A stretch of DNA of 64,000 nt. Origin: Ophiura sarsii. Its lineage: Eukaryota > Echinodermata > Ophiuroidea > Amphilepidida > Ophiuridae. The translations under genes were made by a program, and so were the position numbers. Numbering within the stretch: position 1 is the first letter of the stretch; every line of letters begins with the position of its first letter. Positions 11,291 through 23,000 of the stretch are shown here, in pieces. The stretch lies in assembly GCA_035610835.1 (NCBI GenBank), contig CM069452.1, positions 68,234,919 through 68,298,918 of the forward strand, read 5' to 3'. Under the pieces are notes generated by a model. The model saw only the letters and a program-made list of their open reading frames with translations, had not been told where the DNA came from and did not search any database.

Positions 11291-11539
11291 AATATAATGA
11301 CGTAATTTCGGCTTGATAACAAGTAATGCTCAATGTTGTGCTTGCGGGACTCTTCCTTTAATGGGACAACGTCAATTACAATCGTTTCAGTTGTGCACCA
11401 ATGTTTTCCAGCAATCATTTTCTGTTTAGATTAATATACTATAATTTGTTGATAATTATCCGACATTTATATGAAAATTTTGTCACTATTTGCCTTAATA
11501 TCCGGGAAAATATGAAACAAACACTACCCCTGTGTATAC

Positions 11540-11760
11540 TCCCGGGGGTCACTCAGTTATTTTTGGTTTAGGGTTGTGCCACCCAAACATTTACCAATTT
11601 TCGGGTGAAATGGACCCATAAATTTACCAAAATGGCTATGAAGCTATGAAAAGGGCTCATTCATTTATCAGACGGGTTAAAAATGGGCGGCACATCCCTG
11701 TGACCTCATGTCCACTAAGCCCCCCCCCCCCCTCCTCCCCCGGTGTATACTTCCATTGGG
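11540..11760 (+). repeat. Dispersed repeat ending in poly-C
   Basis: Related to 2880-3110: the words CACATCCCTGTGACCTCATG and CCACTAAG precede a C tract and CCCCCGGTGTATAC. The identity of the parent element is unknown. Confidence 0.5.
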
Positions 11761-12012
11761 CGAGGTCTTCAATTTTTATAAAGCCATTGGATCCGTAAAT
11801 CCAACTGACATAACCACAACAACTACGAGGATGTATCATATAATGTAACTCTAAGTTCTAAGGTAATATTCTTCTTCTCCTAAAAAGAGGTTTTTATTCT
11901 TGACTTAAGATTATAATTACAAACTTAAGATCTTTATGAAATAGGGCCCTGGTCTGAAGTTAAAGCTGTGTTGTGCAAATGGACCTGAGTGCTGATAAGG
12001 GGACTACTAGAC
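11758..12012 (+). repeat. Dispersed repeat block B, copy 1
   Basis: Recurs at 12391-12645. Shared words include TATAAAGCCATTGGATC, AAATCCAACTGACATAAC and AAATAGGGCCCTGGTCT. Blocks B, A and B follow each other here, suggesting tandem duplication of a unit of about 630 bp. Confidence 0.85.
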
Positions 12013-12119
12013 ACCCTATTCAATGTAAACGACGGGGAAAAAACATTGCGTCCCAAGTATAGCTGTAAAATCACGCTTTATTCTGTATTAAACATTTTGA
12101 CCACATTGGTGTACTCTAA

Positions 12120-12391
12120 GCCACAAACGCCCCCACTTGGTGCGCATCAGAAATGGAACAGTCTTCTAACTGCCCTCGAATATAAATAATAGACTATGAA
12201 TCTCTTAAAGGAACTCTAAGGTTTGTTGTACGGTTATTTCGGGTAACAGTGTTGAAGGTGTTGCCATGGAGATGTCAACATTAATCTCCTTTATAAGGAA
12301 CTTGGTTTGAGCTTCAAAAAAACTAAATAAAAGTTCGCGGGTTTTTAAAATATTCAAACGAAAAGCATATCAAAACTAACTTATGACTAAT
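12120..12391 (+). repeat. Dispersed repeat block A, copy 2
   Basis: Second copy of 10253-10516, lying between the two B blocks. Confidence 0.85.
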
Positions 12392-12645
12392 GGGAGAGGT
12401 CTTCACTTTTTATAAAGCCATTGGATCAGTAAATCCAACTGACATAACAACACCAATCAAGAGAATGCATCATATAATATAACTCTAAGTTCTACGGTCT
12501 CCTAAAAAGAGGTTTTAATTCTTGACTTAAGATTATAATTACAAACTTAAGATCTTTATGAAATAGGGCCCTGGTCTAAAGTTAAAGCTCTGTTGTGCAA
12601 ATGGACCTGAATGTTGATAAGGAGACTACTAGAAAGGCATGTTAG
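12391..12645 (+). repeat. Dispersed repeat block B, copy 2
   Basis: Second copy of 11758-12012. Small deletions remove a short stretch near the word CTTCTTCTCC found only in copy 1. Confidence 0.85.
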
Positions 12646-12941
12646 TGTACTGAATATGCATCCTTTTAAATATATCTAAGAGTCGTGCACCCAACTATTC
12701 AATACTCTTTCGATTTCAATCGTCTATCTGATCCCAAAATATCTAGTTAAATCTCTAATGTTAAGGAAACCAGACATCATGTAGGAAAGTTATGACTAAG
12801 CATGCAGGAACTACCCTCAAAGTTCTTAAATAAATCATAACTAAACCACAGGATGCGCAATTAAACTTGGCTAGTGCTGTATATAAATTTAGATACAGTT
12901 TTATCGAGGACCTGGGATGTTTTTTATAATGATATGCTTAA

Positions 12942-13337
12942 AGGGGCACTAAGAGATGTGTTGGAGGCTGCGCCCTCAATTATGATAAAAACTGGGATTA
13001 GTATATTTTTATACTTGTATTACATGTATGAACTTACACCTATAAGGATTAAGAAAAATCAGCCCTCTTTGTACAAGAAAACGTCGATTCAAAAATGCTC
13101 GTACAGCCGCAACGAGCATTTTACGTGCGACAGTATGTCCTGCAGTACGCGTGATACATAACGCGAACCATATTTGCATAGAGGGCGTTTTTCAATAAAT
13201 AGCGACGATATTGTTTTAATCAAGTTTTGCTGTGTTTTTGTTAGTAGAAACAACAATAATGGCAATTTTTAATGTTCATCTTCAATTCTGAAGTAAATTT
13301 TTAAACATTTAAAATTTCAACACCACTTAATGTCCCT
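12942..13337. mobile_element. TTAA family B element
   Basis: TTAA (12938-12941), then AGGGGCACTAAGAGATGTG; the right end is ACTTAATGTCCCT followed by TTAA (13338-13341). The ends match the copy at 58413-58791 (AGGGGCATTGAGAGATG). The interior lacks a transposase; the short open frame at its left is not conserved in the other copy as far as can be judged. Confidence 0.75.
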
Positions 13338-13341
13338 TTAA

Positions 13342-16035
13342 TTTAGCAACTCATTAGCCCATACACCTACCCCACCCTCGACATTAAAATTGAGGACGTG
13401 TGTATGTGAGCGTGTGAAAAAGTGGTCCCGGTACATCAAAGGGAAGACAAAATTAAAAATGTCACGTTCAAAGTGAGGTCTAAGGATTTGACATACAGAG
13501 CCCTGCAGAGCGCGGACATTGCCCATACTCCCCCTATATCCCCTATATCCCCTATAGACAAATTATTATGTCCTAAAGCAAAAAACTCAACAGAGCGAGG
13601 ACAGGAAATTTGTTATAGGTTTGTCAAAATGACCTCACTTTGTATATATGTTTTGTGCGCATACTTGTCCTCGCTTTGAATGTGCCAACTGATTCACTCT
13701 CTTCTCATCCACTTACACATCTCCGACAGATTTTTATGGCCTAAAGAAAATTTGCTTAAAAAATCAGGTCTATCCTTTGTGTATTTAGAATCTATGAAAT
13801 TAGCATAGCACAAAATCGTGTGTGAAAGGTTTAAAGGATTATACAGCTTTATTCAGCAAGAGAGTCTTAGTACTACAGTGCAACAGAGCATAAATGCACA
13901 AAAGTGCATGTTATTGAAATGAAGCTGCAATTCAAAAAATAAACAAATGTAAGACAAGGAGACAGTATTATATCATAGAATACAACTTGGTGATTTAACA
14001 TCATAGAAAAAGAGTTGGTTTGACCTCATTTGCATATAATTAGCATATAAATCAATTTAAAAATGGCCTATTTTAATTTCCTTCAAATACTACACGAGCT
14101 ATTAACACTAAATTTACAGGAAATGAACTTCCCATCATTATCAACAATTCTGTCTGCGAAAAAGTACACATTTATCTTTACTTTTTTTTAAAAGCCGAAA
14201 TCAGTTAATTAATTACACGCGTAATTAATCAAGTAATTAGGCGTTAAATGAAATAATTTTGAACCACTTTTCGAATGCCCAATTAAGTTATGTAAGGTTT
14301 CAAATTAATCCTTAAACTATGCTTAATATAATGGTCAAGCCACATTTTATTTTTATTTTTCTGTAATATCAATCAAAACTTTTATTTAGATACATTAATT
14401 TTGCAACATTTTCTTACAAATTGTACATTAGCAATGTATTTCATACAACTGTGCACAGAAAATGGACGCAAACAATGGAAGGAATATTCAAGGACACGCC
14501 CACGCTAAGGGACCAATGTTTGAAATTTGCGCTACAAGAAACTTGAAATGCCATTCAGCAGTGTGCAGTAACGGGTTTTATGCATAGGGTGTACATAACT
14601 TTTAGGTGACCATGTGCTGACATGAGAGCTTTTACATACAGGCACCATCTAAAGGCCTGTACTAAGTCTAAATAGTCAATGCCATAAAAGCAAGTAGCCA
14701 TCGCCTGGTTGGATTAGCGTGTATGGTTACTCAATGGCCAATCTGAAGTCAGGTTTAATAAGAATTATGACAATGCTGATTATCATACAAGGACAACAAA
14801 GAGCACTTTAAAACAATACTGTTTTGATATATGATAAAAAATACTTAGGATTGAAATGGTCATGGTTGTAAAACACTCAGGAGGCACTATATTTATAATT
14901 CAATATTTGGGCATTTATGCTCTGTTGCACTGTACTCTAATTCATGACTATTTTACATCGGGGGATACACCAATAATCAACAACTGATCTAGCCAAGTGT
15001 TTTAACACCTCCAATGAATAACATTATTGCGTGACATGAAAATTATCAATTTCAATCTCAATCTAATTTGGAAATATATCAGATTACGCATCATTCCCAA
15101 CTGAATACAATTATTCCCTGACTCGATTGGTGTGCGTTGAAATATTACTATATACACTGAGCCAAAAAAGAAACTTATACAATTTTAACAGATCACCAAA
15201 TAAAATTCTGTGCATGAAAATGTACCAAATTTGGATACAATATTACTGCAATGTATTGCTTCAAATGGCAGTCAATAACCAATTGTTTGCTTCAATGACA
15301 CAAGAGAAATCTGCACTGACTCAGACAACATCTTGCATCACAGGTCACAGCAAACAATTTCAGCAACATAAAGTTAAAAACATTTCATAGAGTCAAAACA
15401 AACTCAATCCAAACAAACAATGAAGTCAAGTAAATGTCATTGTGAACACTATCGCGCCTTGTTTGATCCTTATAACCCTTAATTTTCCCCAATAGTGCCT
15501 CATTACACATTAACGGCCACATAAGTACGTTTTGAACATCCCTTAAATGCATGACCAAGTACACATTGCACAACAGCTGCAAAGACGATGGATTAAGAAC
15601 ACGTATTTTCTAAAGCTGAGGGCGTGCCCCAATAAATTACCATTTGACAGTTAAACCTTGTGGTTGTATAGATGATGTGACCTGTGACGTAGTGCCCGGC
15701 GGTATGCGTGCACATCTTATGGGAATGTGCTTTGTAAATTAAATTCACACTTGATTGATCATTACTTACGGTGTAGAATAGTGCAGTAGTCATGGTCTGT
15801 ATCCCTAAGCACAATGAGAGACCAGGTACTAAATATGGTTACCCGGCGGTATGCGTACGCACCATATAAGGGCAAGTGCTTTTAAAATTGGCGCTCAGTG
15901 ATGAGTATTTTGCATTTGAAGTACGTATGCATTAGTCATGGATTAGTACCTCTAGCATGTCTTCAGAACAGGCGCTAATAAATGTGTGAACACTACTGAT
16001 GTAAACAACGGTCACATCACCTATATACATGTAAT
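13342..16035. other. Mostly unassigned AT-rich DNA
   Basis: No gene recognised. Minor features: a TCCCCTATA micro-array near 13522-13556; an ATTA-rich inverted word set near 14200-14240; and two copies of CCGGCGGTATGCGT near 15698 and 15843. Confidence 0.4.
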
Positions 16036-17050
16036 TATAAAATGTTGAAACGGTTACGATAACCTGAATCCTACTTTATTTAGCAAATGTTCAGTACCAA
16101 CTAGGTCATCAATTTGGAGTTGCAAAAGAGGGACAGGCGTGTGATCAATTAGGGAGCATAACTGACTAACTTTGGTTAATATAATATGTTTACGATTTGA
16201 TTAGGTGGAGACATCAGGGGTGAGACTTCAGGCAGGGTGTGTCCTATCTCCCCTTCTCTGGTTACGCCTCAGCATACCAAAAGCAACAACAACAGGTTTC
16301 CAAAGCATAGTTATATAATTATAAACAATGATTCCATTACAGTGAGAGAGAATTTAGTGACTTTAAGTCTCTATGTGCGACGTCATCCACAGGGACGTAA
16401 AGTTACAAAATAGTTTTTCTGATTTTGAAGAAGCTATCAATCCAAACGATGGTGGCCATCTGATACGAATGAACACCTGTCAATATGCGCACGACGAACA
16501 CAACAAAATGGTATCGTGTTTACGGCTAATACAGAAAAAAAACCAGGAAATACTAAAACTAGAGTTGTATGTTAATACGATTCAAATTATAAACCATTCT
16601 CTTAAACTGAGGGCGCGCTTGATGAAATCACCATTTACAGCTTATTGCAATAATAATGTTCATACGGTAAACACAACCTGAATCCTACATTATTCAGCAT
16701 ATCGAGTGTTAGGAGCCACAAAGCCATATCTACAATGGCTGCCATGTATAGGGTTGCATCTTTACAAGGGTGCACCATAACTACACAAGAATTGTATAAT
16801 AGCCTACATGGCAGGTAACAGATAGTAACTTTTCAGATCACTATTATATCGCAACAAAAACACCATATCTGCAATAGTTGCTCCAAGTTACAATTGATTG
16901 TATACCATTTGCTCAGCATTATAAGAAAGCATAATACAACTGCTAGGTATTACAGATCCTCGTTATGTTCCACATCAAGCCCAACCAAACCAGGCTTCCA
17001 CGGTACGGTTTTAAACAATGATTCTATAACAATACGTAGACAATTTAGTC
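16036..17050 (+). repeat. Two diverged direct copies of a unit of about 650 bp
   Basis: CCTGAATCCTACTTTATT near 16063 returns as CCTGAATCCTACATTATT near 16677. AACAATGATTCCATTACA near 16324 returns as AACAATGATTCTATAACA near 17015. The second motif appears a third time at about 18317, on the far side of the gene fragment. The open frame at 16373-16681 (102 codons) lies in this repeat and resembles no known protein. Confidence 0.55.
16986..17050 (+). repeat. Left flanking direct repeat of the gene fragment
   Basis: AGGCTTCCACGGTACGG followed by TTTTAAACAATGATTCTATA; matches 18289-18353 with a handful of differences. Confidence 0.75.
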
Positions 17051-17054
17051 TGGG

Positions 17055-18270
17055 GCTGGACCCTCCGTACGGAGGCGAAATGGACGCTATCGTCACCGGC
17101 GATGACAGCGGTAGCCGCTCTTCTGATCGGCGTATTCATGGGCATCATAATTGCTGTAATCATCATAATACAGGGTGGTTCAATAAAACCTTGACAGTTT
17201 TTGAAGCCATTTTTTTGGAAATTCTGTAGATTTAAAAATTAAAAATAAATCAATATTCATCAACTATATGATCTTGACCATCTATGCTGAAAATATCATT
17301 ACAAATAACCTTACGGTTGCAAAATAACAGCTATTTGAACAAAGTCTGTCTCATTTCACTCTGTCCACGGGTACTGATTTCGCGACGTTACAACCAGTGT
17401 GTTTCAATAAAACGTTGACAGTTTTTCAAAGCCATATTTTTTAAAAATTGTGGGATTTGAGTGGGTTTTTTTACATATTCCTCAAAAATGTCATCTTGGC
17501 CGTCTATGCTGAAAATGTCAATGTTAATAATGCTATGGCGGCAAAATGATAGCTATTTGAAGAGAATCTCTCCAAATCTCTTTGCCCACGAGTAAGTCGG
17601 GAAATGCCCAGCAAGAGATAACATTAAATGGCATCGTCACTGTTGAGGTATAGAGTATAGACAATTCCACCTCCAATCTATGAAAATCAATCATTCTAAT
17701 TAGGGTCACTAGTGGTATTATTATTACGTATTGATTTCACACCTGAATAGATAGTTAAGATGTTAACAATTACACTGGTTTCACCTGGCGGGATCTTCAA
17801 ATCTTAGATTACTTGCATGCAATTCATCATTCAGTATTCAATGTAACGTCGCGAAATCAGTACCCGTGGACAGAGTGAAATGGGACAGACTTTGTTCAAA
17901 TAGCTGTTATTTTGCAACCGTAAGGTTATTTGTAACGATATTTTCAGCATAGATGGTCAAGATCATGTAGTTGATGAATATTGAAAAAGATTTTATTTTG
18001 AAATCTACAGAATTTTTAAAAAAATGGCTTCAAAAAACTGTCAAGGTTTTATTGAACCACCCTGTAGGGCGCAAATATTTGAGAAATAGAAACGATATCG
18101 GTTCTGCTAGACTGGTGAATAGGACACAGTCGACATCAATCCCGTGTTCCGTATCCATGAATGATCAAGAATCGGGATCTGGATTCACGGATAGACGGAC
18201 ATTCAGCAATGGTTATCGGAATTACGATTTACCGCCGAGGGATTATCCTTTGAATGAACAACGTCGTATG
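17055..18270 (+). pseudogene. Partial, disrupted copy of the Ig-domain membrane protein gene
   Basis: Two pieces, 17055-17170 and 18067-18270, are together collinear with about 25241-25556 of the intact gene. They cover only the region before the membrane segment, the membrane segment and the first part of the cytoplasmic tail. The first piece has a 2-base deletion (GACGCTAT then CGTCACC, where the intact gene has GACGCTATGTCGTCACC) and is out of frame. The second still reads GRKYLRNRNDIGSARLVNRT and continues to NEQRR with two visible amino-acid changes (S510N and D530N in the numbering of the intact protein). A TA-flanked transposon separates the pieces. No Ig domain, signal peptide or C-terminal half is present, so it cannot make the protein. 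Because the source region lies inside one exon, a DNA-level duplication and a truncated retrocopy are both possible. Confidence 0.92.
17171..18064. mobile_element. 894-bp TA-flanked element with about 220-bp terminal inverted repeats
   Basis: The left end CAGGGTGGTTCAATAAAACC is mirrored exactly at the right end. The inverted arms run 17171 to about 17391 and about 17841 to 18064. TA lies on both sides (17169-17170 and 18065-18066). The intact gene reads CATCATAATAGGGCGCAAA with a single TA at this point, so the empty site is known and the duplication is TA. This is the Tc1/mariner-type signature. The core has no transposase. It does contain a diverged direct copy of the left arm (from about 17399, GTTTCAATAAAACGTTGACA), making three arm-like segments. 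Confidence 0.93.
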
Positions 18271-18288
18271 TAACACCTTAAGCACAAC

Positions 18289-18353
18289 AAAACTAGGCTT
18301 CCACGACACAGTTTTAAACAATGATTCTATAACAATAAGTAGACAATTTACTG
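18289..18353 (+). repeat. Right flanking direct repeat of the gene fragment
   Basis: AGGCTTCCACGACACAG followed by TTTTAAACAATGATTCTATA; partner of 16986-17050. Confidence 0.75.
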
Positions 18354-18814
18354 ACTTCAAGTCCCTATGTGTGACATCCTTTTGGTGGAGTGATTATCAA
18401 AAGTCAATCATCGTGATATTCAAATGTCATTGGTGTCTGCAACACTTATCATCCCTGGATGGATGCAGTCCTTTTAATGATCTTCAAGGCATGTTCTGTA
18501 AAACAAAACAAGGTAAATTAAAAATGGATTGAATAAAGTCGAGAAATATTTTTGAAAGACAGCAATTTTAGCCTACAATTTTTTTTAGATATTATTATTA
18601 TTTAATTGCCTCAACAAACAGGTGTTTTTATTATTAACCTGGCTGATGCCAATGAAACTGTGCAAAAACCCTTTATCACGTTATATAGTGGTTAACATGA
18701 AATTATGATTTTGAAGTCATTCATTCTAAACTGTGTTATGTTTGAACTCAGATAGGTAGGCCTATAACAGCTTACCTGCTACTTTTTTAATTTTTCCGAC
18801 CATTACCCAAAACA

Positions 18815-19500
18815 TTTACCGTATCCTAAATGTGTCTGAACGAGGCTAAATTCACCCTATCCGTCCTCGTCTGCAGCTATCGCAGTGTAATTAGTTACAC
18901 CGCCCTTACAGCTATATTCCTTATTCCGGCTGGACAGCGTATAGTTCAAGAACTTGATTTAGTTAATCATGTGCACAATCTGACGTTTTACCGTGTCGTA
19001 AATGTGTCTAAACGAGGTTAAATTTACCTTGTCCGTTATCGTCTGAAGTTATCCGAGTGTAGGTTATACCGCCCTCAAAGTTATACTCCTTATTCCGGTC
19101 GGTTTAGCGTAGTTCCTGTACTGGTTTAGTTAATCATGTGCACAATCTGACATTTTACCGTGCCGTAAATGTGTCTGAACGAGGTTAAATTTACCTTGTC
19201 CGTTATCGTCTGAAGTTATCGCAGTGTAGGTTATACCGCCCTCAAAGCTATACTCCTTATTCCTGTCGGTTTAGCGTAGTTCCTGTGCTGGTTTAGACTA
19301 AATTAGTTAATCATGTCCACAATCTGACATTTTACCGTGCCGTAAATGTGTCTGAACGAGGTTAAATTTACCTTGTCCGTTATCGTCTGAAGTTATCGCA
19401 GTGTAGGTTATACCGCCCTCAAAGCTATACTCCTCATTCCGGTCGGTTAATAGCGTAGTTCCTGGACCCTGGTTAGTAATAATCATGTGCAAAATCTGAA
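18815..19500 (+). repeat. Tandem array, four copies of about 170 bp
   Basis: AAATGTGTCT followed by (A/G)AACGAGG recurs at 18828, 19000, 19167 and 19344 (spacings 172, 167 and 177). Each unit carries TTATCGTCTGAAGTTATC or a variant, TATACCGCCCTCAAAG and GTCGGTTTAGCGTAGTTCCT. No coding content recognised. Confidence 0.88.
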
Positions 19501-19733
19501 ATTTTCTCAATTGAAAATGACCCCTCTTCGTATCAAAATTATCAATTGATCACTTCAGAGCTATATAATTATACCACTTATTCCTTCTGTTTACCTTTGC
19601 ATATTCATAAAATAATCCTTTGGTAAGTTTTCCGTATTTGAAATCATACATTAAATTAGCAAAGTAAGTTACCGCCCGCCCCCGCCCCTCCCCCTAAAGT
19701 CTATGTATAGACTAGCGCCATAATTATTGTGTG

Positions 19734-19950
19734 TTAACACTTTCCATGCTGATACCATGTACAAAAGATTTTTCAGAAACCTTTCCCAATTTTCAAAATC
19801 TACCAATACTAGGCATGTTTGTACATATTTCAATGCATTTCTCACGGTGATTCCAAAATTGGTAATGAACTTCGATAATTTTGACATTTTTGAACCATTT
19901 TGTGACATTTTAGAATGTCGTCTGCAGACGCCTGTCGCGTAGAAAGTGTT
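19734..19950 (+). mobile_element. TTAA family A element
   Basis: TTAACACTTTCCATGC at the left; GTCTGCAGACGCCTGTCGCG then TAGAAAGTGTT at the right. The body matches other copies, with an internal deletion after TTTCAAAATCTACC. Confidence 0.8.
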
Positions 19951-20518
19951 GATTTGACAGTTCAAAGTACTACCCTGGTACCCGGGTACAGTGTGTGAAC
20001 CTGTTAAACGGAACAAACTCTTGATGTCGTCCGATGAGTCAGATAATTATGTCACTGTTGCTACTATCCCAGAATTCATTGGGAATGTCGGTTAAACCGC
20101 TGAGCATACTGCACAATGGTAGCGTTGGCAACCACTTATACGCATGTCTCATTGGCTCTAGCCTTTCATCAAGGCTTTGTGCATGACCACTTTTAAAACA
20201 GTGTGAGCGCCCTCTGGGGAAAGAGTAAAATACAAATCGGAAAATAAGACAAATCAATGCACTTGCGCAAATGTTGATGTGCTCACAAAAGCACTCCCCC
20301 TGCGGGGTCGTGCCATTATTCACACATTACCATCAGCGCGGGTGCATTGATTTGTATAATTTCTCTCGAAACAACACAGACGCATTTATTAACCTATGCT
20401 TAATTGCTAACTGCTCTTCCAAAATAATATTTCAAATTGAAGAGAAAAAATAAATCCATAATATTGTGTAAGTTTAAGTTGGAACTATATTTTTAAAGTG
20501 ATGGACGTATTTATATTG
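19951..20518. other. Unassigned DNA
   Basis: No gene or repeat recognised. The short open frames on both strands do not resemble known proteins. Confidence 0.4.
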
Positions 20519-21203
20519 CCGCCCAGACAACATTACAATATTGATGTTTTATTGGCCCAATATTAGCTTCGAATATTGGCGCAATATTATTTGCTTATTG
20601 GCCCAAGCTTGGCGCAATATTGGCACTCGTTAATATTGGGCTAATATTGGAGAAATTATTTCGTAAGAATTCTATCTTTATATTGTTTTATTTCCCCCGA
20701 AGAGGAGTGAGCGGATCCCGGGCCAAACCGTGGCCAGGACCACCTTTGGCCAAGGGCAAGCCCAGGACAAGGGACAGGACAAGACACAGGACAAGGCACA
20801 AGATCCTAGCCAAAAGGCCGGGAAGCGATAACTTTTAACAGCGGCCGCAATTTTTAGACCACGTCAGAATTTCTATATGAAATCAATGGTGTCACTTTCC
20901 GCCCCTGGTATATTGTGCCCATTATTGGACCAATATTGGTTGCCAACATGATGCCAATTGAAGAGCGCCAATGTAAAAACCAATATTGGCAACCATTTTG
21001 CCAATTGAAAAGCGCCAATGTAATAACATGATGCCAATTGAAGAGCGCCAATGTAAAACCAGTATTGGTCCAATATTGGTGACCAAGAGAGTGCCAATGC
21101 CAATATTGCCAATGGAAACCCAATATTGGCCCAATATTGGTCAACAAGCTGATAATGCCAATGCCAATATTGCCAATATGGGCATGTGTGGTGTCTGGGC
21201 GGG
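20519..21203. mobile_element. Element filled with CCAATATTGG palindromes
   Basis: Short inverted ends: CCGCCCAGACAACA at the left and TGTGGTGTCTGGGCGGG at the right. The interior is packed with CAATATTG and CCAATATTGG palindromes and with repeats of ATGCCAATTGAAGAGCGCCA (about 20949-21050). A GC-richer segment (20700-20850) interrupts it. Open frames in several phases arise from the repeats. Element status is inferred from the paired ends; no target duplication was identified. Confidence 0.55.
20700..20850 (+). repeat. GC-rich segment with ACAAGG-type repeats
   Basis: Unlike its neighbours in composition. Contains GGATCCCGGG near 20713, a run of AGGACAAGG/ACAAGACAC words (20755-20800) and GCGGCCGC at about 20841. 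It sits within the CAATATTG-rich element. Confidence 0.6.
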
Positions 21204-22480
21204 TAAGGGTTTTTTTAACATTGAAGGTTTCTTTGTTCGTGAATAATCAACATTTACATGGGTGTGTCTTTTGTATACTTCATGCTACTTTTACAATTGA
21301 CTCATTTCAAATGTTCTCGCACAAAAAACACATGTGTCACGCAGAAACATGATGACAGAAGCAATACTTTCGAATAATTTGTTAAAATAGCGATATCTAA
21401 ATAGTTATGAATTGAGTCATTGCTTATATGGACAACCATGACAAATCGAAAAATGGAACCTTCTTACGAAGGTCCTCCGTATTTATAGGAGGAATATAAT
21501 TGTTAATCAATGTTACGTCGGAAGAGATCATAAACATATGTACTGATTGACCAGATTGCGCTATTCCCATCATTTAAAATCCATACACCCCCTGGTGGAA
21601 GAAATTACCGCAATATTCACCTCAGGGAGTGTGAATTTCAAATGGAATAGCCGATTCTTTCCTTGAGCAAACCTGTGAGACTCCCACTTTTAAAGGATAC
21701 ATCCATGTGTGCATGCATATAATTTCAAATGAATCCAGTATTCGGGAGCGGAGTAATGTGACGTCACAATGGCTGGCTCCTAATTTAATATACGATTTAT
21801 TCCGTCAAAATAAACAGTCTGGTTTCAAGGCGTCGGCAACAACTATTGTTCATTCATCTTTACGCTTCCGAAAGTGAGATTCTATATAAACTACTAACGA
21901 GATTTGAATTATCATTGGCATGGGGACCCAGTGTCTGTCCCGATATTGATTTAAGGATATAATCTATTACGAGAGTATAAATGGGGTGACAGGTGACACC
22001 AGGTGATTTGCGCGCGCGGGCAGTTTTGTTTAGGACCCGTGCTTTTAAAACTCGCGCCAAAGTATGAAGGGCAATAAGGCATAGTGAACAGTGTTGTGGT
22101 CATATGCTGTTCCCTCACGCATGTATCGATAGTCCAGTCCCGTCGACCGTTGCGTTTGTTGATAAACATTGCTGTCACCCCATCTATAGTGTCCGAGAAT
22201 AATTGAATTGTGAGGTAGTATGTGCCTAAGGTCACCTGTGTCTTCACTCTACTGTCAAAGATCGATGTGATTGACTAAGAGTGTCGGGAATGGCATCAAA
22301 AACAAAAGTTAAGGATTACATTTATAAAAAGATAGTTTTCATGTATTCCATTATAGTTGTTTTGGATTTTATAGAATTTTCACTGACATAAATCGATCAA
22401 TTCATGAATCAATCATATTTGTAATGGAACTATTTTCAAAACTCGAATAAAAATGCTCCTTTCCACTGTAACCATGGTAA
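21204..22480. other. Unassigned DNA with short inverted words
   Basis: GGGGTGACAGGTGACACCAG near 21982 has partial inverted matches near 22170 (GCTGTCACCCCATCTATAG) and 22230 (AGGTCACCTGTGTC), suggesting a degraded fold-back element of about 270 bp. No gene recognised. Confidence 0.4.
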
Positions 22481-22481
22481 C

Positions 22482-23000
22482 TGGGCCCTGTTGCATAAAA
22501 GTAAAGATTAATCTTAACACTTTCCACGCGGCTATTGGTTTAACCACGGTACCAAACATATTTTTCAGAAACCTTTCCTAACTCTCATGTCTATCTCAAA
22601 AATAACTGAACAAATAATAGGCACGTTTGTATTTATTTGAATGCATTTCATATGGTGATTCCAAATAATATGGTAAATGACATTCAATAATGTTGACATT
22701 TTTGAAACATTTTGTGCAATTTTGGATTGTCGTCTGCAGACGCCTGTCGCGTAGAAAGTGGAAAGTGAACTTAGGAAGAGTTATTTCTTAAGCCAGGTGA
22801 CTGGGAATAATTAAGATATTTTTTATGAGTTGAGCTTTATCATGTTTATGAAGAAGTGCCAAGTTCTAAAGTTTGACCTATAGGGTCTATATATCATGAA
22901 GATCAACTCAAACATTCATAAACAATCTACCTATAAGAGAGTTGAAATCTTGAGAAGGATAACACTTCTTAAGTTACAAGTTGTATTCAATAGGACCCGG
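22482..23000. mobile_element. Possible outer element with GGGCCCTGTTG ends
   Basis: GGGCCCTGTTGCATAAAA at 22482 is imperfectly mirrored by TTGTATTCAATAGGACCCGG near 22981. A family A copy (22514-22765) lies inside it. The interior after that copy has an inverted pair near 22835 and 22915 (GAGTTGAGCTTTATCATG and ATGAAGATCAACTC). No target duplication was confirmed. Confidence 0.4.
22514..22765 (+). mobile_element. TTAA family A element
   Basis: TTAACACTTTCCACGCGGCT at the left and GCCTGTCGCGTAGAAAGTGG at the right. The right TTAA is not preserved. Confidence 0.82.

Noticed and set aside
10333..11360. A large TTAA element from AGGAACTCTAAGG at 10337 to GACTCTTCCTTTAA near 11357
   Set aside because: The ends match over only a few bases, and the left end belongs to dispersed block A, which recurs without the right end.
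16373..16681. 102-residue frame as a gene
   Set aside because: It lies within a diverged direct repeat next to the gene fragment and shows no known motif.
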